From Stutzerimonas kunmingensis (lineage in GTDB: Bacteria; Pseudomonadota; Gammaproteobacteria; Pseudomonadales; Pseudomonadaceae), in the NCBI RefSeq assembly GCF_021432085.1, contig NZ_CP090366.1, positions 1,488,001-1,552,000 of the forward strand: DNA of 64,000 nucleotides, in the 5' to 3' direction. Shown here piece after piece: positions 37,894 to 45,866 of the stretch; the stretch's first letter is position 1, and the number at the start of each line of letters is the position of its first letter. A model generated the notes under the pieces. That model was not told the origin of the DNA. It saw only the letters and a list, made by a program, of their open reading frames with translations, and searched no databases. The position numbers and the translations under genes were made by a program.

Positions 37894-38259
37894 ATGTCAC
37901 GTCTTCTCGTGTTGTTTCTCGGGCTGATCACGCTGAGCGGCTGTACCGTGCATGAGTACGCCGGCCACGGTTATCACCGCCCCTATTACCACGGCGAATA
38001 CCGCGAGTATCGCTACGACGGCTATCCAGCCCGCCATTACCGATACGACCGTTCCGATTACCCACGCCACGCTCCGCCGCCGGTGGTTCGGCACGAGCGC
38101 TACGAGCAGCATCGGAGTCATCGTCACGACCAGCCTTCCCGGCACTACAGTCAGGGCGGTGACCGTCACTACAAGAACGCCGTGCGCCACCCGGTTCAAC
38201 ACAGGAGCTACCGGCCGGCTAAGTCCCAGCAGCATCACGATCGCCGCCGCCAGTGGTAG
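37894..38259 (+). CDS. His/Tyr/Arg-rich small lipoprotein
   Basis: The 121-residue protein has a lipoprotein signal MSRLLVLFLGLITLSGC (lipobox LSGC, cysteine at residue 17). The mature chain is dominated by His, Tyr, Arg and Pro (for example YHRPYYHGEYREYRYDGYPARHYRYDR) with no hydrophobic core, so it is probably disordered and could bind metal ions, polyanions or the cell wall. CTGGAG precedes the ATG. It follows the two CPPG lipoproteins on the same strand. No known family is recognised. Confidence 0.7.
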   Translation: MSRLLVLFLGLITLSGCTVHEYAGHGYHRPYYHGEYREYRYDGYPARHYRYDRSDYPRHAPPPVVRHERYEQHRSHRHDQPSRHYSQGGDRHYKNAVRHPVQHRSYRPAKSQQHHDRRRQW

Positions 38260-38408
38260 CGGGCCGGCGCTGCCGCCGACAGTGAACCGTGGCCTGACTC
38301 GGCTCTGACTTCCCCTTTACGCTGTGGCATTGCCGCTTAGGTAAACGCCCGCCAAATGACCTTGCGGCGGGCTGGCATCTTCTCCGTCGCCGGCCAGGTG
38401 CGACGCTG

Positions 38409-38438
38409 GCGATTATCGGTCGATGAGCCGATAATCGC
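38409..38438. promoter_or_regulatory. PcaR-like operator upstream of pcaR
   Basis: GCGATTATCGG (38409-38419) and CCGATAATCGC (38428-38438) are perfect inverted repeats with an 8-bp spacer. Each arm carries the core CGATTATCG/CGATAATCG found again before pcaI, pointing to autoregulation. Confidence 0.65.
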
Positions 38439-38466
38439 CCCGATGTCAGCGTCCGGGGTGTCCTGC

Positions 38467-39309
38467 ATGACCGATGATTCACGAGTTCTCCAGCCACCGA
38501 TGGCGCCGCCCATCGTCGCATCCCCCGCCAAACGCATCGAGGCGCTAACCGGCGATCCCAACTTCATGACTTCGCTGGCGCGCGGGTTGGCTGTGATTCA
38601 TGCGTTCCAGGAGCGCAAGCGCCACCTGACCATCGCGCAGATCAGCCACCGCACAGAGATTCCCCGCGCCGCGGTGCGCCGCTGCCTGCATACCCTGATG
38701 AAACTTGGCTACGTCACCACCGACGGGCGCACCTATTCGCTGTTGCCCAAGGTGCTGACCCTCGGCCACGCCTATCTGTCGTCCACGCCGCTGGCAGTTA
38801 CCGCGCAGCCGATTCTCGACCGCCTCAGCGAGCAGCTTCACGAAGCCTGTTCGATGGCGACGCTGGAGGGTGATGAGGTGCTCTATGTGGCGCGTTCGGC
38901 CACCCCTCAACGGCTCATCTCGGTAGATCTGTCGGTGGGCAGTCGGCTGCCTGCCTATTGCACGTCGATGGGCCGCATCCTGCTGGCGGCGCTGGATGAC
39001 GCGGCACTCGACGACTACCTGGGGCGAGCCGACCTGCAAGTAAAGACCAGCCGCACCTTGCACAGTCCGGAGGCGCTGCGCGACAACATCGCCGAGATTC
39101 GCCAGCAGGGTTGGGTCATCATCGATCAGGAACTGGAAATGGGCCTGCGTTCGTTGGCCGTTCCACTCAAGGATTCCGCCGGCCAGGTGCTGGCCGCGCT
39201 GAACGTCGGCACCCATGCCGGGCGCGTTTCGCGTCAGGAGCTGGAGACCCGATTCCTGCCCGTGCTGCTGGAGGCCAGCCGCGAATTGAGCACGCGGCTG
39301 TTCCATTGA
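38467..39309 (+). CDS. pcaR: IclR family regulator of the pca regulon
   Basis: The 280-residue protein has an N-terminal winged HTH (MTSLARGLAVIHAFQERKRHLTIAQISHRTEIPRAAVRRCLHTLMKLGYV) and a C-terminal IclR effector domain (SRLPAYCTSMGRILLAAL). The sequence and its place directly before pcaIJF identify PcaR/PobR-type regulators; PcaR activates pca genes with beta-ketoadipate. The frame runs 37 codons further upstream, but that would span the operator-like repeat, so the ATG at 38467 is preferred. Confidence 0.9.
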   Translation: MTDDSRVLQPPMAPPIVASPAKRIEALTGDPNFMTSLARGLAVIHAFQERKRHLTIAQISHRTEIPRAAVRRCLHTLMKLGYVTTDGRTYSLLPKVLTLGHAYLSSTPLAVTAQPILDRLSEQLHEACSMATLEGDEVLYVARSATPQRLISVDLSVGSRLPAYCTSMGRILLAALDDAALDDYLGRADLQVKTSRTLHSPEALRDNIAEIRQQGWVIIDQELEMGLRSLAVPLKDSAGQVLAALNVGTHAGRVSRQELETRFLPVLLEASRELSTRLFH

Positions 39310-39403
39310 TCGAAGCTCTCGCGACTATCGGCGACTACGGTGCTCTAGGTGGATTCGTGCGCTGAGTCGGCGTTGTTCATCACAATGGAATGGTGCTTAA
39401 GTT

Positions 39404-39436
39404 GTTCGATAATCGAACGTTATGTCGATTATCGGA
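39404..39436. promoter_or_regulatory. PcaR-like operators upstream of pcaI
   Basis: GTTCGATAATCGAAC (39404-39418) is a 15-bp near-palindrome closely resembling the PcaR site described for P. putida pcaIJ. A second copy of the core in the other orientation, TCGATTATCGGA, is at 39425-39436. Both are about 80-110 bp before pcaI. Confidence 0.75.
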
Positions 39437-39511
39437 TTGTTTGACTGGGGATGGACCGTTAACGTTTTCACAACGCAATCGGCGTACAGAAAACAACACG
39501 AGATCCGACTC

Positions 39512-40366
39512 ATGGCTGAATTCCTCTCGCTCCGCGAAGCGGTCGTGCGCTTCGTCCAGGATGGCGACACCGTCGCCCTGGAAGGCTTTACCCACCTGAT
39601 TCCCACCGCAGCCGCCCATGAAATCGTGCGCCAGGGGCGCAAGGACCTGACCCTGGTGCGCATGACACCGGACCTGGTCTACGACCTGCTGATCGGTGCC
39701 GGTTGCGCGAAGAAGCTGATCTTCTCCTGGGGCGGAAATCCTGGCGTCGGCTCGCTGCATCGTCTGCGTGATGCGGTGGAGAAGGGCTGGCCGCAGCCGC
39801 TGGAGATCGAGGAGCACAGTCACGCCGACCTCACCAATGCCTACGTCGCCGGCGCCTCTGGTCTGCCGTTTGCGGTGCTGCGCGCCTATGGCGGCTCCGA
39901 CCTGCCCAAAGTCAATCCGCTGATCAAGTCGGTCACCTGCCCGTTCACCGGGGAAGTGCTGGCGGCCGTGCCCAGCGTGCGCCCGGACGTCACCGTGATC
40001 CACGCGCAGAAGGCCGATCGCAAGGGCAACGTGCTGATCCAGGGCATTCTTGGTGTGCAGAAGGAAGCCGCCCTGGCAGCCAAGCGCTGCATCGTCACCG
40101 TCGAAGAGATCGTCGATGACCTCCAGGCGCCGATGAACGCCTGCGTGCTGCCGACCTGGGCCCTGAGCGCGGTGTGCCTGGTGCCGGGTGGCGCGCACCC
40201 GTCCTACGCGCATGGCTACTACGAGCGAGACAACCGTTTCTACCAGGCCTGGGACCCGATCGCCCGTGACCGCGAGGCGTTCAGCGCCTGGATCGATACC
40301 TACATTCGCGGCACCGCCGACTTCGCCGCCTATCGCGCGAAGATCGCCCAGCAGGAGGCCAACTGA
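39512..40366 (+). CDS. pcaI: 3-oxoadipate CoA-transferase subunit A
   Basis: The 284-residue protein is the alpha subunit of a class-I CoA-transferase of the glutaconate type, with GDTVALEGFTHLIPTAAAHE near the N-terminus and SWGGNPGVGSLHRLRDAVEKGWP mid-protein. With PcaJ it transfers CoA from succinyl-CoA to 3-oxoadipate in the protocatechuate branch. The open frame extends to 39422 through the operator, so the ATG at 39512 is chosen. It overlaps pcaJ by 1 bp (TGATG). Confidence 0.9.
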   Translation: MAEFLSLREAVVRFVQDGDTVALEGFTHLIPTAAAHEIVRQGRKDLTLVRMTPDLVYDLLIGAGCAKKLIFSWGGNPGVGSLHRLRDAVEKGWPQPLEIEEHSHADLTNAYVAGASGLPFAVLRAYGGSDLPKVNPLIKSVTCPFTGEVLAAVPSVRPDVTVIHAQKADRKGNVLIQGILGVQKEAALAAKRCIVTVEEIVDDLQAPMNACVLPTWALSAVCLVPGGAHPSYAHGYYERDNRFYQAWDPIARDREAFSAWIDTYIRGTADFAAYRAKIAQQEAN

Positions 40367-41148
40367 TGAGCGCTTACAACACAAACGAAATGATGACCGT
40401 CGCCGCGGCCCGTCGGCTGGGCAATGGCAGTGTCTGCTTCGTCGGCATTGGCCTGCCGTCCAAGGCCGCCAACCTGGCCCGCCTGACCCACGCCCCGGAA
40501 GTGGTGCTGATCTACGAATCCGGCCCGATCGGCGCCAAGCCTTCGGTGCTGCCGCTGTCCATCGGTGACGGCGAGCTGGCCGAAACTGCCGACACGGTGG
40601 TGCCGACTGGCGAAATCTTCCGCTACTGGCTGCAGGGCGGGCGCATCGACGTCGGCTTTCTCGGCGCCGCGCAGGTGGACAAGTACGGCAACATCAACAC
40701 CACGGTGATCGGTGACTACCACCAGCCCAAGGTGCGCCTGCCAGGTGCCGGCGGCGCGCCGGAGATCGCCGGAAGCGCCAAGCAAGTGCTGATCATCCTC
40801 AAGCAGTCGCATCGCACCTTCGTCGACAAGTTGGCTTTCATCACCTCGGTCGGCTTCGGTGAGGGCGGCGATCACCGCAAGCAGTTGGGCCTGCCGGGTG
40901 CCGGTCCGGTGGCGATCATCACCGATCTGTGCATCATGGAGCCGGAAGAGGGTACTAACGAATTCGTGGTCACCGCTCTGCATCCGGGTGTGGCCCGCGA
41001 GCAGGTGATCGAGAACACCGGTTGGCTGATCCGCTTCGCCGACAACGTGGTCGTCACCGAGGCGCCGCGTGCCGAGGAGCTGGAAGCGCTGCGCGCTCTG
41101 GAAGCGCGCACGGCTGCCGCCCATGGTCAGCTGGGAGGTGAGGAATGA
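40366..41148 (+). CDS. pcaJ: 3-oxoadipate CoA-transferase subunit B
   Basis: The 260-residue beta subunit shows the CoA-transferase signature [28 protein letters not shown], where a conserved acidic residue (in the YESG segment) forms the covalent CoA thioester, and [19 protein letters not shown]. Start and stop overlap both neighbours (TGATG with pcaI, ATGA with pcaF), so pcaIJF form one translational unit. Substrate specificity is taken from the operon. Confidence 0.9.
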   Translation: MSAYNTNEMMTVAAARRLGNGSVCFVGIGLPSKAANLARLTHAPEVVLIYESGPIGAKPSVLPLSIGDGELAETADTVVPTGEIFRYWLQGGRIDVGFLGAAQVDKYGNINTTVIGDYHQPKVRLPGAGGAPEIAGSAKQVLIILKQSHRTFVDKLAFITSVGFGEGGDHRKQLGLPGAGPVAIITDLCIMEPEEGTNEFVVTALHPGVAREQVIENTGWLIRFADNVVVTEAPRAEELEALRALEARTAAAHGQLGGEE

Positions 41149-42350
41149 GCCGCGAGGTATTCATCTGTGATGCCGTACGCACCCCGATTGGCCGCTTCGG
41201 CGGTGCGCTGGCAGCCGTACGCGCTGACGACCTGGCTGCGATCCCATTGCGGGCGCTGCTGGAGCGCAACCCGCAGCTCAATCCTGCGGCGATCGAGGAA
41301 GTCTTCATGGGCAGCGCCAACCAGGCCGGGGAGGACAATCGCAACGTAGCGCGCATGGCCGCGCTGCTCGCCGGCCTCCCGCATACGGTGCCGGGCGTGA
41401 CCCTCAACCGTCTGTGCGCTTCGGGCATGGATGCCGTGGGCACCGCGTTCCGTGCCATCGCCTGCGGTGAAATGGAGCTGGCGATTGCCGGCGGCGTCGA
41501 GTCCATGTCCCGCGCGCCCTACGTGATGGGCAAGGCCGACACGGCGTTCGGTCGCACCCAGAAGATTGAGGACACCACCATTGGCTGGCGCTTCATCAAT
41601 CCGAAGATGAAGGAAATGTATGGCGTGGATGCCATGCCGCAGACTGCTGACAACGTCGCCGATGAGTGGCAGATAAGTCGCGCCGATCAGGACGCCTTCG
41701 CGCTGCGCAGCCAGCAGCGTGCTGCTGCGGCTCAGCAGGCCGGCTTCTTTGCCGAAGAAATCGTCCCGGTGGTGATCAGGGGCAAGAAGGGCGAAACGGT
41801 GGTCGATACTGACGAGCATCCGCGCGGCGATACCAGCGCCGAGGCGCTGGCCAAGCTCAAACCGGTCAATGGCCCTGACAAGACTGTCACCGCCGGCAAC
41901 GCCTCGGGCGTCAACGATGGTGCCGCAGCGATGATCCTCGCCAGTGCCGAAGCGGTGCAGAAGTTTGGCCTCAAACCCCGCGCCAAGGTGCTCGGCATGG
42001 CCAGCGCCGGCGTCGCTCCGCGCGTCATGGGGTATGGCCCGGTGCCGGCGGTGCGCAAGCTGTGTGAGCGCCTGAATATCGCGGTAAGCGACTTCGATGT
42101 GGTCGAGCTGAACGAAGCCTTCGCCGCGCAGGGCCTGGCCGTGACTCGCGATCTCGGCCTGCCAGATGGCAGCCCGAAGGTGAACCCCAACGGCGGCGCC
42201 ATCGCCCTGGGCCATCCGCTTGGCATGAGCGGTGCTCGCCTGGTGCTGACTGCAGTCCATCAGCTGGAGAAAACCGGTGGCCGTCTCGGTCTCGCGACCA
42301 TGTGCGTCGGCGTAGGGCAGGGGCTGGCGCTGGTAGTGGAGCTGGTCTGA
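41145..42350 (+). CDS. pcaF: 3-oxoadipyl-CoA thiolase
   Basis: The 401-residue thiolase cleaves 3-oxoadipyl-CoA to acetyl-CoA and succinyl-CoA. The nucleophile Cys91 lies in [11 protein letters not shown], the His-containing motif is [19 protein letters not shown], and the second cysteine is in TMCVGVGQG near the C-terminus. Length and the [18 protein letters not shown] opening match PcaF/PaaJ. It is the last gene of the tightly overlapping pcaIJF unit. Confidence 0.95.
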   Translation: MSREVFICDAVRTPIGRFGGALAAVRADDLAAIPLRALLERNPQLNPAAIEEVFMGSANQAGEDNRNVARMAALLAGLPHTVPGVTLNRLCASGMDAVGTAFRAIACGEMELAIAGGVESMSRAPYVMGKADTAFGRTQKIEDTTIGWRFINPKMKEMYGVDAMPQTADNVADEWQISRADQDAFALRSQQRAAAAQQAGFFAEEIVPVVIRGKKGETVVDTDEHPRGDTSAEALAKLKPVNGPDKTVTAGNASGVNDGAAAMILASAEAVQKFGLKPRAKVLGMASAGVAPRVMGYGPVPAVRKLCERLNIAVSDFDVVELNEAFAAQGLAVTRDLGLPDGSPKVNPNGGAIALGHPLGMSGARLVLTAVHQLEKTGGRLGLATMCVGVGQGLALVVELV

Positions 42351-42581
42351 CCTGGATCGGGCGCAGACTGCCGTGGCAGCGATCTCGACCGCGACGCATT
42401 GCGAGCATGCAGCTGAAAGCGCTTGCGCGGGTATCGATTTGGGCTAGACCTCTACGTCGTGCTGCGTGCTGCCGAGGCACGCGCAGAGTGTCGGCGAAGC
42501 CGCCCGTGATCGCCAGAATCTCCGAATCAGGCTGTGCTTGATCGAGCACACCGACCGAACATAACGCGAGTGAGTAGAACA
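42351..42581. other. pcaF-pcaD intergenic region
   Basis: This 231-bp GC-rich stretch has no plausible gene on either strand. In P. aeruginosa pcaT and pcaB lie between pcaF and pcaD, so a deletion scar is possible, but I see no recognisable remnant. Confidence 0.4.
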
Positions 42582-43370
42582 ATGCCGAGCGTAAAACTGG
42601 CTGATGCAAGTCTGAACTATCGATTCGACGGTGCGGATAACGCGCCGGTGCTGGTGCTTTCCAACTCTCTGGGTACCAGCCTGGGCATGTGGGACGAGCA
42701 GATTCCCGCATTTTCAGAGCATTTTCGAGTGCTGCGCTACGATACGCGCGGCCACGGCGAGTCGAGCGTCACCACTGGCCCGTACAGTATCGAGCAGCTG
42801 GGAAGGGATGTGCTGGCCCTGCTCGACACACTGGGCATCGAGCGCTTTTCCTTCTGCGGCCTGTCCATGGGTGGGCTGATTGGACAGTGGCTCGGAATCA
42901 ATGCCGGCGACCGGCTGCAACGACTGGTGCTGTGCAATACCGGAGCTAAGATCGGCACCGACGAAGTATGGAACGCCCGCATCGACAGCGTCCTGGCCGG
43001 CCGCGAGCAAGCCATGCGCGACATGCGTGATGCATCCATTGCTCGCTGGTTCACAGCGGGCTTCGCCGAGGCGAATCCAGCGGCTGTGGCACGCATCACC
43101 GAGATGATCGCCAGCACCTCACCAGACGGCTACGCCGCCAACTGCGCGGCTGTGCGCGATGCCGACTATCGCGCACAGCTGGGCGCGATCAAGGCACCGA
43201 CACTGGTCGTTTGCGGCTCCAAGGACCCGGTGACAATCGTCGAGCATGGCCAGTTCATCCAGTCCAACATCCCCGCCGCCGAACTGGTCGCATTCGAGGC
43301 TGCGCATCTATCGAACGTAGAAGCGGGCGACGCGTTCACACAGCGAGTGCTGGCGTTCCTGCGCGGCTGA
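42582..43370 (+). CDS. pcaD: 3-oxoadipate enol-lactonase
   Basis: The 262-residue alpha/beta hydrolase opens the enol-lactone ring to 3-oxoadipate, the step just before PcaIJ. The nucleophile Ser95 is in GLSMGG, the acid is in GSKDPVT and the catalytic histidine in FEAAHLSN. The opening LNYRFDGADNAPVLVLSNSLGT is typical of PcaD. The ATG at 42582 is preferred over an in-frame ATG at 42534. pcaC is not fused to it and does not follow. It is the last core gene before the prophage. Confidence 0.93.
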   Translation: MPSVKLADASLNYRFDGADNAPVLVLSNSLGTSLGMWDEQIPAFSEHFRVLRYDTRGHGESSVTTGPYSIEQLGRDVLALLDTLGIERFSFCGLSMGGLIGQWLGINAGDRLQRLVLCNTGAKIGTDEVWNARIDSVLAGREQAMRDMRDASIARWFTAGFAEANPAAVARITEMIASTSPDGYAANCAAVRDADYRAQLGAIKAPTLVVCGSKDPVTIVEHGQFIQSNIPAAELVAFEAAHLSNVEAGDAFTQRVLAFLRG

Positions 43371-43451
43371 GAGCAGTCAGTGGTTGGGTCGACGACGCAT
43401 GAAACCTCTGGCGGAAGGCGAACCATCTGCAGGTTGCTCAGCCGCAAATGA

Positions 43452-43476
43452 AAAGGCCCCGCGTAAGCAGGGCCTT
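43452..43476 (-). terminator. Terminator on the core side of the left att site
   Basis: GGCCC and GGGCC arms (within 43452-43476) form a stem that on the minus strand reads AAGGCCCTG ... GGGGCCTTTT. This is the probable original terminator of the tRNA-Gly gene, left behind when elements inserted at its 3' end. Confidence 0.7.
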
Positions 43477-43481
43477 GAAGA

Positions 43482-43509
43482 CTGGAGCGGGCGAAGGGAA
43501 TCGAACCCT
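43482..43509 (-). repeat. Left attachment site (tRNA-Gly 3'-end copy)
   Basis: A 28-bp sequence identical to 61606-61633. On the minus strand it reads as the T-arm, acceptor and CCA end of a tRNA (AGGGTTCGATTCCCTTCGCC then CGCTCCA). It marks the left boundary of the prophage. No tRNA body is attached. Confidence 0.88.
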
Positions 43510-43599
43510 TTTGCTTAGTGTGTCGTTCCGTCGCAAAGCGTGTCGTTGTGCGGTTCCCAGCCGAGTCGGCTGCTCGTTTCGTCGCAGTACGTCACAGTG

Positions 43600-43622
43600 T
43601 TTTCGACACTTTATCGACACCA
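43600..43622 (+). repeat. Left integrase arm-type repeat
   Basis: A 23-bp sequence beginning TTTTCGACACTT and ending TCGACACCA occurs here and at 61529-61551 with two mismatches. It lies about 90 bp inside the att site and is the best candidate for an integrase or excisionase arm site. The surrounding 43371-43694 gap contains only the terminator, the att site and this repeat. Confidence 0.5.
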
Positions 43623-43694
43623 TCCTTTCGCCTCTGGCCGGGTACATCGCCTAGGCGTATCTTTGCGCACTACCGCTCCTTCAAGGAAGAAAGG

Positions 43695-44072
43695 ATGTAT
43701 TTGCGTAACCTCTTTCGGCGCTCCAGACCAAACGCAACCGACAGCACCAAGGCAGATTCGGCAGGCGACGTATCTACTCTGGAGCTTCTGGTCATCCGGA
43801 CGTTCTCCCTGGGCTTTATTGCTCTGATCGCAAAGATCGCTCTGACCACTGCAGAAAGCGGAAAGCTCGAGGTTCAAAACTCTCGTGTTGGTTTCTCTCT
43901 GTCTGGTGACTCACTGTGGGCCGGGTACGCTGTGCTAGCTGCGCTCATTGGAGTCGGTCTGTGGGGCTTCTTTTTCAACTACGCCTCCAGCAAGACCTAT
44001 AAAAAGTTGAGCGAAGTGGTCTTTGGGTTTCTGCTGATTAGCTTTCTGTTGGCCAAGGCAATTAGTGCTTAA
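43695..44072 (+). CDS. Small multi-pass membrane protein of unknown function
   Basis: The 125-residue protein has a basic N-terminus (YLRNLFRRSRPN) and three hydrophobic segments at about residues 32-52 (LLVIRTFSLGFIALIAKIAL), 77-97 (LWAGYAVLAALIGVGLWGFFF) and 107-122 (VVFGFLLISFLLAKAI). GGAAGAAAGG precedes the ATG at 43695. It is the first gene inside the prophage and lies in the cargo zone next to parDE. No family is recognised. The long upstream open frame to 43518 overlaps the att/arm region and is not used. Confidence 0.65.
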   Translation: MYLRNLFRRSRPNATDSTKADSAGDVSTLELLVIRTFSLGFIALIAKIALTTAESGKLEVQNSRVGFSLSGDSLWAGYAVLAALIGVGLWGFFFNYASSKTYKKLSEVVFGFLLISFLLAKAISA

Positions 44073-44182
44073 AGAGATAGCGCAGCTTTCGTTTCGTCGC
44101 AGCGGGCACTCTGACCTCGACACCGCATTTAGCAGCGCGCTAAAGTGGCTCTTGCCAATTTTTGCCAAACGGGGCTGCCGGC

Positions 44183-44419
44183 ATGAGTACCATGAACATC
44201 TCCCTTCCAGAGGCGCTGAAGAGCTTTGTGGACGAACAAGTCAATCAGCGTGGCTACGGCACCAGTAGTGAATACGTCCGCGAACTGATCCGCAAGGACC
44301 AGGACCGTCAGCATCTCCGAGGGTTGCTATTGGCGGGTGCCGCCTCGGCTCCGACTGCTCCTGTTGATGCCGACTACTTCGAATCCCTGCGTGATCGGGT
44401 TCGGAATACTCGCGGATGA
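44183..44419 (+). CDS. parD: ParD-type antitoxin
   Basis: The 78-residue protein has a ribbon-helix-helix N-terminus (MNISLPEALKSFVDEQVNQRGYGTSSEYVRELIRKDQ) and a toxin-binding tail. This is the ParD/CopG pattern. The start is ATG 44183 (or 44192). It overlaps the toxin gene by 4 bp (ATGA), so the pair is translationally coupled, and the RHH dimer should repress its own promoter. Confidence 0.92.
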   Translation: MSTMNISLPEALKSFVDEQVNQRGYGTSSEYVRELIRKDQDRQHLRGLLLAGAASAPTAPVDADYFESLRDRVRNTRG

Positions 44420-44766
44420 AGCAAAAGCCAGTCATTCCGAGAGCGCTAGCACGCGAGGACGTTGATCGGGCGATTGCCTACTACTTGGAGCAGGAGGCCG
44501 ATAGGGCTGCACTGGGGCTGATTGATGCGCTGGAGCATGCCTATAAACAGCTCAGTCGCCACCCCGAATCAGGTTCCAGTCGCTATGCGCATGAGCTGGA
44601 TCTTCCAGGGCTCCGATCCTGGCCGCTCAAGCGGTTTCCCTACGTAGTGTTCTATGTGGAGCGTCCGAACCATATTGAAGTTTGGCGCGTGCTGAACGGG
44701 ATGAGCGATATACCCTCTTGGCTACAGAATGATGTGGGTGCTCCCCCTAATAGTGGCGGTAAATAG
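44416..44766 (+). CDS. parE: ParE-type toxin
   Basis: The 116-residue RelE/ParE-superfamily toxin shows REDVDRAIAYYLEQEADRAALGLIDALEHAYKQLSRHPESGSSRY and LRSWPLKRFPYVVFYVERPNHIEVWRVLNG, the fold and gyrase-binding pattern of ParE. It is expected to poison DNA gyrase unless bound by ParD. In the Pf context a ParDE-like pair is known to stabilise the prophage; here a second pair is near the other end. The C-terminal 15 residues are an unusual polar extension. Confidence 0.9.
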   Translation: MKQKPVIPRALAREDVDRAIAYYLEQEADRAALGLIDALEHAYKQLSRHPESGSSRYAHELDLPGLRSWPLKRFPYVVFYVERPNHIEVWRVLNGMSDIPSWLQNDVGAPPNSGGK

Positions 44767-44821
44767 ATATGTCCGCCTTTCGGGCTGTAAGTAACAATTC
44801 TTATTCTCTCAATAGGATTGC

Positions 44822-45862
44822 ATGCATATGGATGATGGCGTTTTCGAAAAAGTGATGCGAACAATTAATCTGTCTAAAGATCTGCGGGGGGCAAAGACAG
44901 GAGATGCTGCGGAGATAAGCGATGCGCTTGCACTAAAGCTATCTAATCATTTTGATCCCGAAGATATAGGTGATGTAGAGGAAGAGCTTGAGCAGCTTTT
45001 GGGATCGATTGATGAAGAGTCGCGAGCTTATATTGTAGAAGTGCTGGGCGATACCTTTGATGATTCTCAGATTCATCAAGAGAAAATTCGTAATCCGGAA
45101 TTCGCAAGGGTCATACAAAGAATTTTTTCCGCTAAGAAGTGCGTAGCGGACATAATAGAATATGTTCGTGATTATGAGCCTGATAACGAAGCTGGAGAGT
45201 TTGCTGCAAAGTGCTTGAGCGCATTCGCTGAAGTAAATGCGCTGCTTCTAGAGCGGGATGTTGTTCCGCTGCTTAGAAGAGGCATCTACTCTGAAGATAT
45301 CAAGTCGGCAATTGCTGTATGGCATAGTAATTCGGAATCAAAAGCAACAGACGAGGAATTCTGGCAGACAGAATTATCTGCTCGTAAAGGAATATTGGAA
45401 CGACTTATTGGTGGGTACGCTGTTTTTCTTCAGCGCGAATTTCACGTGGGGAGCACGAACGTCGAAGGAAAGGGTAGCAAAAGATCGGATTTTGCGATGG
45501 TGGACAGGGAGAATAGAAACCTCAGTTTGGTGGAGATAAAGACACCTAGTACTAAATTGGTAGGTGCCGAATATCGCGGCACTCATCCGCTCTCCCAAGA
45601 GTTGTCAGGGACCGTTAGCCAGATAATGATTCAGAGAAATGAGATACTGCAGAATTTCTACCAGAAAAGAGCATGCAGTGACACGGTTTTTGAGGTTTTC
45701 GCTCCAAGGTGTTTCATAATTGCGGGAAGCCTTAAAAGTTTAGGTGGCGATAAAAACAAGATCAAAGCCTTCGAAATTCAGCGGCAAGTTATCGCCCCGC
45801 ACGTCACAATAGTAACCTTTGACGAGCTCTATCATCAGTTTGCAACGTTTCACCAAGTATAG
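44822..45862 (+). CDS. sduA: Shedu family anti-phage nuclease (SduA, DUF4263)
   Basis: The 346-residue protein has a C-terminal DUF4263 domain (about 175-340): EEFWQTELSARKGILERLI, then the PD-(D/E)xK nuclease residues Asp223 (KRSDFAMV) and Glu238-x-Lys240 (LSLVEIKTP), then Gln267 in GTVSQIMIQRNEIL. Shedu is a single-gene phage-defence system acting as a nucleic-acid endonuclease. Residues 1-170 form an acidic helical N-terminal region, the usual place for variable sensor domains in Shedu proteins. Codon use is clearly more AT-rich than neighbouring genes, a sign of separate acquisition. An IS30 element begins 4 bp after the stop codon. Confidence 0.87.
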   Translation: MHMDDGVFEKVMRTINLSKDLRGAKTGDAAEISDALALKLSNHFDPEDIGDVEEELEQLLGSIDEESRAYIVEVLGDTFDDSQIHQEKIRNPEFARVIQRIFSAKKCVADIIEYVRDYEPDNEAGEFAAKCLSAFAEVNALLLERDVVPLLRRGIYSEDIKSAIAVWHSNSESKATDEEFWQTELSARKGILERLIGGYAVFLQREFHVGSTNVEGKGSKRSDFAMVDRENRNLSLVEIKTPSTKLVGAEYRGTHPLSQELSGTVSQIMIQRNEILQNFYQKRACSDTVFEVFAPRCFIIAGSLKSLGGDKNKIKAFEIQRQVIAPHVTIVTFDELYHQFATFHQV

Positions 45863-45866
45863 GCTC

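Noticed and set aside
42025..42711. Minus-strand ORF over the pcaF-pcaD gap as a decayed gene
   Set aside because: It lies mostly opposite pcaF and pcaD and the part in the gap has no recognisable domain.
43448..43654. ORF with a GAGEGNRTL segment at the left att site
   Set aside because: This is the well-known false translation of a tRNA 3' end (AGEGNRTLV-type artefact), not a protein.
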